Positions 35,073 to 44,200 of a stretch of 64,000 nt of DNA are shown in pieces. The notes beneath the pieces are model-generated. The model saw only the letters and a list, made by a program, of their open reading frames with translations, was not told the DNA's origin and ran no database searches. Made by a program: the position numbers and the translations under genes. The stretch covers positions 20,159 to 84,158 of the forward strand of contig NZ_LQZT01000007.1 of the NCBI RefSeq assembly GCF_001703635.1, in the 5' to 3' direction. How positions within the stretch are numbered: the stretch's first letter is position 1; each line of letters begins with the position of its first letter. The stretch is from Parahoeflea olei (GTDB taxonomy: Bacteria > Pseudomonadota > Alphaproteobacteria > Rhizobiales > Rhizobiaceae).

Positions 35073-35702
35073 TTACCAGCGGCGCAAGGCCGATTCGTAG
35101 GCCTGCAGCGCCGGCTTCATGTGATCGACGACGACCTCGACCAGTGTGGCCCGGTCGCCGTTGCGGAGCGCCTCGATCATTGTCTCGTGCTCGGCGCAGG
35201 AGCGCTCGGCGAGCGACGGATCGATGAGCGCATAGGAATGGATCGCCGCCGTCTTGTTCCAGAACTGTTCGATCGTTTCGGCAAGGAAGACGTTGCCGCA
35301 GGCCGCAAACAGGGTGGCATGGAATGCATCATTGGCGGCCGAGACGGACACGAGGTCACGCTGCTTGAGGGCTGCCCGGTAGCGCGCCTGGATTTCCTCG
35401 AGGCGGGCGACCAAATCGGCGGTATCCTCGAGCGGAATGCGTTCGGCCGCCTCGCGCTGCAAAAGACTGCGCATGTCGTAGAGCTGGCGGATCTCTTCGC
35501 TGGAATATTCGCGCACCATCGCGCCCTTGTTGGGCCGCTTCACGACAAAGCCCTGCCGCTCCAGTTCGTCGAGCGCGGCGCGGATGACATAGCGGCCGAC
35601 GCCGAAGCGTTCGGTCAGGTCGTTTTCCACCAGCCGCTCGCGCGGACGCAGGCGCCCGAAGACGATGTCGAATCTCAGTGCGCTGGCGACCTGGTCTGTC
35701 AT
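35073..35702 (-). CDS. GntR family regulator, FCD (FadR) subgroup
   Basis: A 209-residue regulator. The N-terminal winged helix contains LRPRERLVENDLTERFGVGR and YVIRAALDELERQGFVVKRP, and the C-terminal FCD helical domain has metal-type histidines (NDAFHATLFAACGN, AEHETMIEALRNGD). The start at 35702 gives the normal FCD-regulator length; the longer open frame extends into the neighbouring promoter. It is divergent from lhgO (157 bp apart) and is the likely regulator of the catabolic cluster up to 42310. Confidence 0.9.
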   Translation of the reverse strand: MTDQVASALRFDIVFGRLRPRERLVENDLTERFGVGRYVIRAALDELERQGFVVKRPNKGAMVREYSSEEIRQLYDMRSLLQREAAERIPLEDTADLVARLEEIQARYRAALKQRDLVSVSAANDAFHATLFAACGNVFLAETIEQFWNKTAAIHSYALIDPSLAERSCAEHETMIEALRNGDRATLVEVVVDHMKPALQAYESALRRW

Positions 35703-35859
35703 GTGGCGTCCCGCCGGGTTCCCTTTGCCGTTGTCTAGCACGGTTCCCCCGATATCGGTCAACACGGCCCGCCCGACAGTCGCCATTATTGATAACAGGA
35801 TTGTTGACGATCGGGCAATGATATGCGAGACCCCAAGCAGAGCTTGGACGGGACTTGCC

Positions 35860-37050
35860 ATGTATGACTATTGTATCGTCGGAGGTGGCATTGTCGGCCT
35901 CGCCACAGCGCTGACCATCACGCGCAACCGGCCCGGCGCGCGCCTGCTCGTGATCGAGAAGGAAGACGCGCTCGGCCAGCACCAGACCGGCCACAACAGC
36001 GGCGTCATCCATGCCGGCATCTACTACGCGCCCAAGAGCTTCAAAGCCGAGCTGTGCCGCGCCGGCGAGCGCGCCACCAAGAACTTCTGCGAGGAAAACG
36101 GCATTCCCTACCGCACGCCCGGCAAGCTGGTGGTGGCCACCAGCGAGGTCGAAATGATGCGCCTTGCCGCGCTGGAGGCCAATGCCGCCGCCAACGGCAT
36201 TTCCTGCACGCGTATCGGGGCGGAGGCGCTGACCGAGATGGAGCCGGCCGTGACCGGGTTTGGCGCGATCCTGGTGCCGCAATCGGGCATTGTCGATTAC
36301 ACCGCAATCTGCCGCGCCATGGCCGGGCTTATCCGGGAGAATGGTGGCGAGATCGCCACCGGCGTGGCGGTCGACCGGTTCGAGGACCGCGCCGATCATG
36401 TCCGCATCATCGCCGGCGACACCGCTTTCGAGGCGCGCCAGGCGGTGGCCTGCGCCGGGCTTCAGGCCGACCGCCTCGCCAGCCGTTCCGGTCTCGACGC
36501 CGATTTCCGGATCGTGCCGTTCCGCGGTGAATATTATGCGCTCAGGCCGGAACTGTCCGGGCTGGTCGAGCGGATGATCTACCCGGTGCCGGACCCGGCG
36601 CTGCCCTTTCTCGGCATCCACCTGACGCCGATGATCGACGGCTCGCTGACGGTCGGCCCCAATGCCGTGCTCGGCATGGCCCGCGAGGGCTATCCGAAAT
36701 TCTCGGTCAACGCGGCCGACATGAGCAGCTATCTGCGCTTCCCCGGCTTCTGGAAGCTGATCGCCGCCAATCTGGCGAGCGGCATCGGCGAGATGAAGGA
36801 TTCGCTGTTCCGGCGCGCCTATCTGGAGAAGTGCCGCAAATACTGTCCCTCGCTGCAGCTCGAGGACCTGCGCCCCTACCGCGCCGGCATCCGCGCGCAG
36901 GCGGTGTCGCGCGAAGGAAAGCTGATCCACGATTTCACGGTGCTGCGCTCGCGCCGCGTGCTGCATGTGTGCAACGCGCCCTCGCCCGCCGCCACCTCCG
37001 CCCTGCCGATCGGCGGCATGATCTACGACCGCCTGCACGCCGCAGACTGA
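35860..37050 (+). CDS. lhgO: L-2-hydroxyglutarate oxidase-like FAD enzyme
   Basis: A 396-residue FAD-dependent oxidase. The dinucleotide fold CIVGGGIVGLATALTITRNR opens the protein; HQTGHNSGVIHAGIYYAPKS and RPYRAGIRAQAVSREGKLIH match the LhgO family closely. LhgO oxidises L-2-hydroxyglutarate to 2-oxoglutarate at the inner membrane. Within this operon it could act on a related 2-hydroxy acid. The start at 35860 follows GGGAC; the frame opens further upstream but that part overlaps the GntR gene. Confidence 0.9.
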   Translation: MYDYCIVGGGIVGLATALTITRNRPGARLLVIEKEDALGQHQTGHNSGVIHAGIYYAPKSFKAELCRAGERATKNFCEENGIPYRTPGKLVVATSEVEMMRLAALEANAAANGISCTRIGAEALTEMEPAVTGFGAILVPQSGIVDYTAICRAMAGLIRENGGEIATGVAVDRFEDRADHVRIIAGDTAFEARQAVACAGLQADRLASRSGLDADFRIVPFRGEYYALRPELSGLVERMIYPVPDPALPFLGIHLTPMIDGSLTVGPNAVLGMAREGYPKFSVNAADMSSYLRFPGFWKLIAANLASGIGEMKDSLFRRAYLEKCRKYCPSLQLEDLRPYRAGIRAQAVSREGKLIHDFTVLRSRRVLHVCNAPSPAATSALPIGGMIYDRLHAAD

Positions 37051-37069
37051 CTTTCGGAAAAGGCCAAGC

Positions 37070-38515
37070 ATGAGTTACCCCGACACCCGACTCTTCATCG
37101 ACGGCCGCTGGCTGGACGGCGGCAGCGGACGCACCATCGACGTCACCGACCCCGCGACCGGCGCCGTGATCGGCAAGGTCTGCGTCGCCACGGAGAGCCA
37201 ACTGGAACAGGCGGCGGCGGCCGCGCAGGCCGCCTTTGCCGGCTGGGCCGATGCGAGCGTGCTCGACCGCTCGGGCGTGCTGCGCCGGGCCGCCACGGCC
37301 TTGCGGGCGCGCGCGGCGGAGACCGCGGCCATCCTCACCCGCGAACAGGGCAAGCCGCTCGTCGAGGCGCGCGCGGAAGTCGACGGTGCGGCCGACATTT
37401 TCGACTGGTTTGCCGAAGAGGCGCGCCGCACCTATGGCCAGGTCGTGCCCGCGCGCGATCCGGCGGTGCGGCAGACGGCAATCAGGGAGCCGATCGGGCC
37501 GGTGGCGGCCTTCACGCCCTGGAACTTCCCGGTTTCGCAGGCTGCGCGCAAGATCGGCGCGGCGCTCGCGGCCGGCTGCACCATGGTGCTCAAGCCGGCC
37601 GAAGAGACCCCGGCATCGACCGCGGTGCTGGCCCAGGTGCTGGACGAAGCCGGCCTTCCCGCGGGCGTGCTCAATCTGGTCTACGGCGTTCCGTCCGAAA
37701 TCTCCTCGCACCTGATCGCGCACGCGGCGATTCGCAAGATCTCGTTCACCGGCTCGGTGCCGGTCGGCAAGCAGCTTGCCGCACTTGCGGGCCTGCACAT
37801 GAAGCCTGCGACCATGGAACTCGGCGGCCATGCGCCGGTGCTGGTGTTCGCCGACAGCGACGTGCAGTCGGTTGCGGGCCTGATGGTGCGCTCGAAATTC
37901 CGCAATGCCGGGCAGGTCTGCGTGTCCCCCACCCGGTTCCTGATCGAGGAAACCGTGATCGACACCTTCCGTGATGCCTTTGTCGCCCAGGCCCGGGCGC
38001 TCAAGGTCGGTCACGGACTTGAGGAGGGCAGCGACATGGGGCCACTCGTGTCCGAGCGGCGCCTGGAGGCGGTGGACGCGCTGATCGCCGATGCCCGCGA
38101 CCGGGGCGCGAAGGTGGAACTCGGCGGCAGGCGCATCGGCAATGCCGGCAATTTTTACGAGCCGACCGTGCTTTCCGGGCTCGATCGCGGCATGCGGGTG
38201 ATGAACGAGGAACCGTTCGGGCCGCTCGCGCTGCTCATTCCTTTCAAGACCACCGACGAGGCGCTGACCGAAGCCAACCGGCTTCCGTTCGGGCTGGCCT
38301 CCTATGCCTTCACCGGCTCCGCCGCCACCAAGGCGACCGTCGAGCGGCAGCTGCAGGCCGGCATGGTGTCGATCAACCATCTGGGCCTGGCCCTGCCTGA
38401 AACGCCGTTCGGCGGCATCAAGGACAGCGGCTACGGCACCGAAGGCGGCTCCGAGGCGATCGGCGCCTATCTCACCACCAAATTCATCACCGAGCGCCAC
38501 GCCCCGCGCGGCTAG
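37070..38515 (+). CDS. NAD(P)-dependent aldehyde dehydrogenase (succinate-semialdehyde dehydrogenase type)
   Basis: A 481-residue ALDH. The conserved parts are FTPWNFPVSQAARKIG, the cofactor lysine in VLKPAEETP, general base Glu250 in MELGGHAPVLVF and nucleophile Cys284 in NAGQVCVSPTRF. Closest in pattern to GabD/2-oxoglutarate-semialdehyde dehydrogenases, it would oxidise a carboxylated aldehyde to the dicarboxylate. It lies 19 bp after lhgO. The combination points to a pathway ending in succinate or 2-oxoglutarate. Confidence 0.92.
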   Translation: MSYPDTRLFIDGRWLDGGSGRTIDVTDPATGAVIGKVCVATESQLEQAAAAAQAAFAGWADASVLDRSGVLRRAATALRARAAETAAILTREQGKPLVEARAEVDGAADIFDWFAEEARRTYGQVVPARDPAVRQTAIREPIGPVAAFTPWNFPVSQAARKIGAALAAGCTMVLKPAEETPASTAVLAQVLDEAGLPAGVLNLVYGVPSEISSHLIAHAAIRKISFTGSVPVGKQLAALAGLHMKPATMELGGHAPVLVFADSDVQSVAGLMVRSKFRNAGQVCVSPTRFLIEETVIDTFRDAFVAQARALKVGHGLEEGSDMGPLVSERRLEAVDALIADARDRGAKVELGGRRIGNAGNFYEPTVLSGLDRGMRVMNEEPFGPLALLIPFKTTDEALTEANRLPFGLASYAFTGSAATKATVERQLQAGMVSINHLGLALPETPFGGIKDSGYGTEGGSEAIGAYLTTKFITERHAPRG

Positions 38516-38588
38516 GCACCGGCAGCTTCGCCACTCTCCGGTTCCGGCGCCTGCTCCGGCCGGACACACGCAAAAAGGACAATCCGTC

Positions 38589-39005
38589 ATGTCGCAGACG
38601 CATATTTTCCCGCTCGCCAGCATCAAGCGCATCCCGCGCGGCAGCGGGATCGAAACGACCCCGCTCGTCACCCACTTCACCGCGCCCGACGCCAAGTTCA
38701 CCACCGGCATGAGCGTCTACCCCAAGGGACTCGGCGCGCCGCTGCACAAGCACAATTGCGACGAGCAGGTGACGCTGCTCGAAGGCCGCGGCGAAGTCGA
38801 GGTTGATGGCGAGATCACTCCGCTCGTGCAGTATGACACGACCTATATCCCGGCCGGGAAGGTCCATGCCTTCCGCAACACCGGCGAGGAGCCGATGCGC
38901 ATCCTGTGGATCTACAGTTCCATGAAGGTGACGCGCACCTTCGAGGGCAGCGACGAGGAGGTCGAGCACCTTTCTGCCAAGGACCTGATGGGCGCAAAGC
39001 CGTAA
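38589..39005 (+). CDS. Small cupin-domain protein
   Basis: A 138-residue single-domain cupin. Metal-site motifs are APLHKHNCDEQVTLLEGRGE (two histidines and a glutamate) and IPAGKVHAFRN (third histidine). Small cupins of this type act as isomerases, epimerases or metal-dependent oxygenases on acids and sugars. It is the third gene of the lhgO operon, 73 bp after the aldehyde dehydrogenase. Function unassigned. Confidence 0.85.
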   Translation: MSQTHIFPLASIKRIPRGSGIETTPLVTHFTAPDAKFTTGMSVYPKGLGAPLHKHNCDEQVTLLEGRGEVEVDGEITPLVQYDTTYIPAGKVHAFRNTGEEPMRILWIYSSMKVTRTFEGSDEEVEHLSAKDLMGAKP

Positions 39006-39019
39006 GGGAGCGGTCCGGC

Positions 39020-39802
39020 ATGCTGCGGCTGAGCGCCAACCTGTCGATGCTGTTCGGGGACCTGCCGTTCCTCGACCGCTTCCCCGCGGCCCGGCGGGCC
39101 GGCTTCACGGCCGCCGAGGTTCAGTATCCCTACGACCACGCGATGACGGATGTCGCCGCGGCACTCGCCGACAGCGGGCTCGACCTCGTGCTCATCAACG
39201 CGCCGCCGGGCGCACAGCCGGGTGATCGCGGGCTGGCGGCCATTCCGGGGCGCGAGGCCGAGTTCCGTGACGAGATCGCGCTTGCCCTGGCCTGGTCGAG
39301 CGCGCTCGGCAACCGGTTCATCCATGTGCTGAGCGGCGTGCCGGGCGAAAGCCACAGCCGCGCCGCCTGCCTCGACACCTGGCACGCGAACATGACCTGG
39401 GCGGCGCGCCAGGCCCGTGCGGCGCAGGTCGGGCTGCTGGTCGAGGCACTCAACCCGGTGGATGTGCCGGGTTACTTCATCCGCTCGCTCGACGAGGCGG
39501 TGGCGCTGCTCGGCCGCCTCGAAGGCCCGGGCGCAGGACTTCTCTTCGACGTCTACCACTGCGCCAGATCGGGCGAGCCGGTGGTGGCGCAACTTAAGGC
39601 CTGTGCCCCCTGGACGCGGCACATCCAGATCGCCGATGCGCCCGCGCGCGGCGAGCCGGGAACCGGCGACGTCGACTGGAAGGCCGTGTTTTCGGCAATC
39701 GAAGCGACCGGCTATCGCGGTTTCGTCGGCGCCGAATATTCGCCCCGTGCCGCAACACTTGACGGACTGGGCTGGGCCCGGCCCCATCTCGAACACTCAT
39801 GA
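39020..39802 (+). CDS. Hydroxypyruvate isomerase-family (xylose isomerase-like TIM barrel) protein
   Basis: A 260-residue TIM-barrel enzyme resembling Hyi/OtnI. It starts with LRLSANLSMLFGDLPFLDRF, typical of the family. Metal-site residues are in LLVEALNPVDVPGYF, LLFDVYHCA, RHIQIADAPARGEPG and FVGAEYSPR. Known members interconvert hydroxypyruvate and tartronate semialdehyde or 2-oxo-tetronate isomers. GGGAG precedes the ATG, and only 14 bp separate it from the cupin gene. Confidence 0.87.
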   Translation: MLRLSANLSMLFGDLPFLDRFPAARRAGFTAAEVQYPYDHAMTDVAAALADSGLDLVLINAPPGAQPGDRGLAAIPGREAEFRDEIALALAWSSALGNRFIHVLSGVPGESHSRAACLDTWHANMTWAARQARAAQVGLLVEALNPVDVPGYFIRSLDEAVALLGRLEGPGAGLLFDVYHCARSGEPVVAQLKACAPWTRHIQIADAPARGEPGTGDVDWKAVFSAIEATGYRGFVGAEYSPRAATLDGLGWARPHLEHS

Positions 39803-39857
39803 TCTGCCGCCACGCCCGCCCTCCCACAGGGCATGCGCGGCCAATGGAGAGACGGAA

Positions 39858-41153
39858 ATGAACCTTTACTCAAGATCGCTCGCAGCGGTTGAAGCCGGCG
39901 GCAAGCCGGTCCGCGTCGGCCTCATCGGGGCGGGCAAGTTCGGCTCGATGTTTCTGGCGCAGGTGCCGACCACGCCGGGCCTGAAGGTTGTCGCGATTGC
40001 CGATCTTTCGACCGAGCGCGCCCGCACCGCCTGCCGGGGCGTGGGCTGGAGCGAGGAACTGGTCTCGGACACCCGCTTTGCCGACAAGGCGCTCGACATG
40101 ATCGCAGCGGACGACATCGACGTCATCATCGAGGCAACCGGCCATCCGGCGGCAGGAATACGCCACGCCCGCGCGGCGATTGCGGCGCGCAAGCACATCA
40201 TCATGGTCAATGTCGAGGCCGACGTGCTGGCGGGGCCGCTGCTGGCGCGGCAGGCCGACGAGGCCGGCGTCGTCTATTCGCTCGCCTATGGCGACCAGCC
40301 GGCGCTGATCTGCGAGATGGTCGACTGGGCGCGCACCTGCGGCTTCGACGTGGTGGCCGCGGGCAAGGGCACCAAGTATCTCCCGGTGTTTCACACCTCG
40401 ACGCCCGAAACCGTGTGGCACTATCGCGGCGTCGACCCGGAGGACGCCCGCAAGGGGGGCATGAACGCGCAGATGTTCAACTCCTTCATCGACGGCACCA
40501 AGTCGGGAATCGAAATGGCGGCCGTGGCCAATGCCACCGGCCTTTCCGCCGCGCCCGACGGGCTCAAATTTCCGCCTGCGCAGGCCGACAAGCTGGCAGA
40601 GGTTCTGTGCGAGAAGAACCTGCACCATCGCGGCCAGGTCGAGGTGGTATCGAGCGTCGAGCGCGACGGCACCACGGTTCCGAACAATCTGCGCTGGGGC
40701 GTCTATGTCGTCTTCTCCGCCCCGAACGCCTATACCGAGCGCTGCTTCCGGGAATATGGCGTCGAAAGCGACGAGACCGGCACGCTGGCAGCCCTGTACC
40801 GTCCGTTCCATCTCATCGGCCTCGAGCTCAACGTCTCGATCTTCTCGGCGGCCCTGCGCCACGAGCCGACCGGAAAGCCGACCGGCTTCGTCGCCGACGT
40901 GGTCGCGACCGCAAAGCGTGATATCCAGCCGGGGGAGATGCTCGACGGCGAAGGCGGATACCTCGTCTGGGGCAAATTGATGCCGGCCAAGGCGTCGCTC
41001 GCCATCGGCGGGCTGCCGATCGGCCTCGCCCACGGACTTCGCATCAAGCGCGCCGTGGCTGAGGGCCAGAGCCTGACCTGGGACGACGTCGAGGTCGACG
41101 AAAGCGACGACGCCTACGCCTATCGCCGCGAAATGGAAGCCGCGTTCGCCTGA
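39858..41153 (+). CDS. NAD(P)-binding dehydrogenase with C-terminal SAF domain
   Basis: A 431-residue protein. The N-terminal Rossmann fold (RVGLIGAGKFGSMFLAQVP, DVIIEATGHPAAGIRHARAA) resembles homoserine-dehydrogenase/Gfo-Idh-like enzymes, and the last about 80 residues (VVATAKRDIQPGEMLDGEGG, IKRAVAEGQSLTWDDVEVDE) form an SAF domain like those of sugar-acid dehydratases and sialic-acid synthases. Members are found in sugar-acid catabolic operons, and the SAF part is often misnamed FlgA. The specific reaction is not known. The frame upstream of 39858 overlaps the previous gene and is not used. Confidence 0.85.
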   Translation: MNLYSRSLAAVEAGGKPVRVGLIGAGKFGSMFLAQVPTTPGLKVVAIADLSTERARTACRGVGWSEELVSDTRFADKALDMIAADDIDVIIEATGHPAAGIRHARAAIAARKHIIMVNVEADVLAGPLLARQADEAGVVYSLAYGDQPALICEMVDWARTCGFDVVAAGKGTKYLPVFHTSTPETVWHYRGVDPEDARKGGMNAQMFNSFIDGTKSGIEMAAVANATGLSAAPDGLKFPPAQADKLAEVLCEKNLHHRGQVEVVSSVERDGTTVPNNLRWGVYVVFSAPNAYTERCFREYGVESDETGTLAALYRPFHLIGLELNVSIFSAALRHEPTGKPTGFVADVVATAKRDIQPGEMLDGEGGYLVWGKLMPAKASLAIGGLPIGLAHGLRIKRAVAEGQSLTWDDVEVDESDDAYAYRREMEAAFA

Positions 41154-41200
41154 CCGCCCGCCTTTCCGCGCCGCTGAAACACGATCTGGAGAAAATGCAC

Positions 41201-41500
41201 ATGGTTCTGGAAATCGCCGAATTCGACATCATCCCCGGCCAGGAAGAGGCCTTCGAGGCGGGCGTGCGCCAGGCGGTGCCGCTGTTCAAGGCCGCCAGGG
41301 GCTATCGGTCGCTGAGCTTGCGCCGGATCATCGAGAAGCCGGCCACCTACCGGCTGCTGGTCGAATGGGAAACGCTGGAAGACCATACCGAGACGTTTCG
41401 CAATTCGGACGCGTTCCAGACCTGGCGCAGCCTGGTGGGCGCGTTCTTCGCGGGTCCGCCGCGCGTCGACCATTCGACGCTCGCCGTCGATGCCGGCTGA
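41201..41500 (+). CDS. Antibiotic biosynthesis monooxygenase (ABM)-fold protein
   Basis: A 99-residue dimeric alpha/beta-barrel-type protein: VLEIAEFDIIPGQEEAFEAG, then YRLLVEWETLEDHTETFRNS. ABM proteins range from monooxygenases to isomerase-like helpers, so function is open. The ATG at 41201 has GGAG at 9-nt spacing and is preferred to the ATG two codons upstream. It is co-directional with neighbours at 47 and 18 bp. Confidence 0.8.
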   Translation: MVLEIAEFDIIPGQEEAFEAGVRQAVPLFKAARGYRSLSLRRIIEKPATYRLLVEWETLEDHTETFRNSDAFQTWRSLVGAFFAGPPRVDHSTLAVDAG

Positions 41501-41518
41501 ACTGCGAGGACGCGTGAC

Positions 41519-42310
41519 GTGATCCATTTCGCCGACACGGTGACAAAGATCGGCGCCGAGGCAGAGGCGCAGGTCCTCGTCTGCGGTTCGCATGGCGGGC
41601 TCTATCCCGGCTATCTCGCCGCGAAGGCCGGAGTGAAGGCCGTGATCCTCAACGATGCTGGCGTCGGCAGGGACGCAGCCGGCATCGGGTCGCTTGCCTA
41701 TCTCGCGGACCGCGGCATCGCGGCCGCGACCGTCGGCCACGTAAGCTGCCGCATCGGTGACGCGGCCGACATGGCGGCGCGCGGCCGCATCACCCATGTC
41801 AACGCCATCGCCGCCGCCCTCGGCGTGACGGTCGGCGAGGCCTGCACGTCAGCGGCCGAGAAGCTCGATGCGGGCCCCGTCGCGTCCCGGGCCGACCCGG
41901 GCACGGTCAGCGAGGCGCGCAGCCTCCACTCAGGAGGGGCCCGCAGGATCGTGCTGATCGATTCGGCAAGCCTCGTGAAGCCCGAGGACAAGGGCCAGAT
42001 CGTGGTCACCGGCTCCCATGGCGGCCTGCTGGGGGGCAACGACTTCCTGGCGCTGCAGGTCGATGCCTTCGCCGGAGTGTTTCACGACGCCGGTATCGGC
42101 ATAGACGAGGCGGGCACCACGCGCCTGCCCGCGCTCGACCGGCGCGGCATCGCCGGCCTCACCGTCGACGGCGCTTCCGCCCGCATCGGCGATGCCCGCT
42201 CGGTGCTCGAAGACGGCGTCATCTCGCGCGTCAACGCCACCGCCCGAGCACATGGCGCAGTCCCGGGCGAACGCCTGATCGACCGCCTGACGGTCTGGGC
42301 CGCAGGCTGA
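41519..42310 (+). CDS. Uncharacterised protein with two tandem GSHGG domains
   Basis: A 263-residue soluble protein that I do not recognise. It consists of two homologous halves, about residues 4-107 and 146-253. Each has a beta-strand leading into GSHGG (23-27 and 165-169), then a DAG-x-G motif (LNDAGVG, FHDAGIG), a DRGIA or RRGIA segment, a RIGDA motif and a final VNA-x-A/GE. The halves are roughly 40% identical by eye. The repeated histidine/glycine loop suggests a ligand- or metal-binding site in each half. GTG is the start, preceded by GAGGA at 9-nt spacing. It ends the lhgO operon, which suggests a catabolic role. Confidence 0.8.
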   Translation: MIHFADTVTKIGAEAEAQVLVCGSHGGLYPGYLAAKAGVKAVILNDAGVGRDAAGIGSLAYLADRGIAAATVGHVSCRIGDAADMAARGRITHVNAIAAALGVTVGEACTSAAEKLDAGPVASRADPGTVSEARSLHSGGARRIVLIDSASLVKPEDKGQIVVTGSHGGLLGGNDFLALQVDAFAGVFHDAGIGIDEAGTTRLPALDRRGIAGLTVDGASARIGDARSVLEDGVISRVNATARAHGAVPGERLIDRLTVWAAG

Positions 42311-42374
42311 TCCGCCGGTATCGGCGCTGCCCGCCTTGCGCGGTCCGACAACGCCCCGCCTTGGCCAAAAACAA

Positions 42375-42400
42375 AAAGGCCAGCTCTGCAGCCGGCCTTT
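42375..42400 (-). terminator. Rho-independent terminator between convergent genes
   Basis: AAAGGCC (42375-42381) pairs with GGCCTTT (42394-42400), with an inner GCT/AGC stem. Read on the minus strand the stem is followed by TTTTTGTTTTT, so it terminates the TPP-enzyme gene whose stop is at 42420. On the plus strand the T-run is weak, but the hairpin may also end the 41519 gene. Confidence 0.75.
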
Positions 42401-42419
42401 CCGTTCGCCTTGGGAGGCA

Positions 42420-44144
42420 TCAGGCGATGCGATCGCCCTTCTTGACCTTGACGGTGCGGTTGTCGACGCCGGGCAGCATCTTGGCCGGGTCGCGCGTGAC
42501 GACGACGTCCATGATCACCGGCCCCTTCGCCGTCATCGCCTGGCGGATCGCGCCTTCCAGCCGGTCCGGGCTTTCGACGCGGATTCCGGTCACGCCCATC
42601 GCCTCGCCGATCTTGGCGTAATCGGTCTCCTCGAGATCGGAAGCATGGTAGCCCTCGGCGCCGTACATCAGGTGCTGCAGCGCCTTGATGTAGCCGGAGG
42701 CGGCGTTGTTGACGACGATGATGGTGAAGTCGAGCTTGAGGCGGCGGGCGGTCTCGAGCTCGCCCAGCATCATGTTGAAGCCGCCGTCGCCGGTGATGGC
42801 GAAGATCGGACGCGTCGGCGAGGTCGCGCGGGCGCCGATCGCCGCCGGCACGCCGTAGCCGATCGAGGCGAAACCGCGATCGGGCACGAAGGCGCGGCCC
42901 GGCTTCTTGGTGTCGAACAGCAGCCCGCCCCAATGCGCGGCAAAGCCGCCGTCGGCGATCAGGATGCCGTCGTCCGGCAGCGCCTTGTTGAGCTCGGTCA
43001 GCATGCGCGCCATGCTGACCGGCGTCTCGTCCGAGTTGAGCCGCGGACTGACATCCTGCCGCCAGGCGTCCATGCGCTTGACGACGTCGGCGGCATAGCC
43101 GGTCTGGCGCGCCCTGATCTCGGCCGCGCGCGGCGCGAGCATGTCGTTTAGCTCGGCGATCGTCGCGCCGACATCGCCCCACAGCGCGATCGCACAGTCG
43201 GTGGTGCGCCCGAACTCTTCCGCCAGCAGGTCGAGATGGATGATAGTCTTGCCGCGCGGCGGGACCGTGAAACGCTTGGTCGCGATCTCGCCGAGCTTGC
43301 AGCCGACGACGAAGATCAGGTCGGACTCCTCGATCAGCTTGTTGGCGATGCGGTCGTAGCGGCCGAAAAGCCCGGCATTGAGGCCACTCGTGCAGGCGAT
43401 CGCGCCCTTGCCGCTCAGGGTATGCGCGACCGGAATGTTGAGCGCCTCGGAGAAGGCGGTGAGCGTGTCCGCGGCGGCGCTCAGATGCACGCCGCCACCG
43501 GCGAGAATGATCGGCGTGCGGGCGTCCGCGAGCATTCCGGCCGCCTTTTCGAGCGGCGCGCGCTCGGGCCGGCACCGCAGCGCCGGGATCGCTTCGTGGG
43601 CGGCAACTGCGTAGAAATCCCGATCCTCGAATTCGAACACGCCATGCGAAATGTCTTCGGGCACGTCGATCACGACCGGGCCGGGGCGGCCGGAGGTGGC
43701 GACCGCAAAGGCGCGGCGCACCAATTCGGGAATGCGCGAGATCATCTCGATGCGCAGCAGTTCCTTGACCGCGGGCCTGAGGATCTCCGTCTGCCGGCTC
43801 TCCTGCGTCATGTTCTTCCAGGAATGCTCGCGGTGAGAATCGCCGACCAGCACCACCATCGGCGTGCCGGCGTTCAGCGCCTCGACCAGGCCGGTGACGA
43901 GATTGGTCGCGCCCGGGCCGAGAGTCGCGTCGGCGAGCCCCACGCGGCCGGAGATCTTGGCATAGGCGTCGGCGGCGAAAATGCCGGCGCGTTCGTCGTT
44001 GATCAGATAGTGCTTGAGGCCGATGCGGCGGGCCGCGTCATAGAACGGCAGAAGCTGGAAGCCGCCCATGCCGTAGATCGGTCCGGGATTGTAAAGCGAG
44101 ATCATGCGGGCGATCGCTTCGCCGCCGGTCAGTTCGATGGTCAT
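42420..44144 (-). CDS. Thiamine pyrophosphate-binding enzyme (acetolactate synthase-like)
   Basis: A 574-residue three-domain TPP enzyme. The N-terminal PYR domain has the catalytic glutamate in NDERAGIFAADAYAKISGRV, the middle domain spans about 195-330, and the PP domain carries the TPP motif GDGGFNMMLGELE...VVNNAASGYI near 440-475. The family includes acetolactate synthases, glyoxylate carboligase, oxalyl-CoA and benzoylformate decarboxylases. The substrate here is unknown. The start at 44144 follows GAAGGA; the longer open frame overlaps the amidase. It is the last gene of a minus-strand unit with amidase and Liv transporter. Confidence 0.9.
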   Translation of the reverse strand: MTIELTGGEAIARMISLYNPGPIYGMGGFQLLPFYDAARRIGLKHYLINDERAGIFAADAYAKISGRVGLADATLGPGATNLVTGLVEALNAGTPMVVLVGDSHREHSWKNMTQESRQTEILRPAVKELLRIEMISRIPELVRRAFAVATSGRPGPVVIDVPEDISHGVFEFEDRDFYAVAAHEAIPALRCRPERAPLEKAAGMLADARTPIILAGGGVHLSAAADTLTAFSEALNIPVAHTLSGKGAIACTSGLNAGLFGRYDRIANKLIEESDLIFVVGCKLGEIATKRFTVPPRGKTIIHLDLLAEEFGRTTDCAIALWGDVGATIAELNDMLAPRAAEIRARQTGYAADVVKRMDAWRQDVSPRLNSDETPVSMARMLTELNKALPDDGILIADGGFAAHWGGLLFDTKKPGRAFVPDRGFASIGYGVPAAIGARATSPTRPIFAITGDGGFNMMLGELETARRLKLDFTIIVVNNAASGYIKALQHLMYGAEGYHASDLEETDYAKIGEAMGVTGIRVESPDRLEGAIRQAMTAKGPVIMDVVVTRDPAKMLPGVDNRTVKVKKGDRIA

Positions 44145-44200
44145 GGATCTTGTCCTTCTTGTTGTTCTACGGAGAACGAAACGGGTCGGGTCCCGCGGCC

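Noticed and set aside
42420..43575. An Arg-rich 497-codon frame and a longer 649-codon start for the TPP enzyme
   Set aside because: The first is a shadow; the second would add 75 residues overlapping the amidase without homology, and GAAGGA supports the start at 44144.
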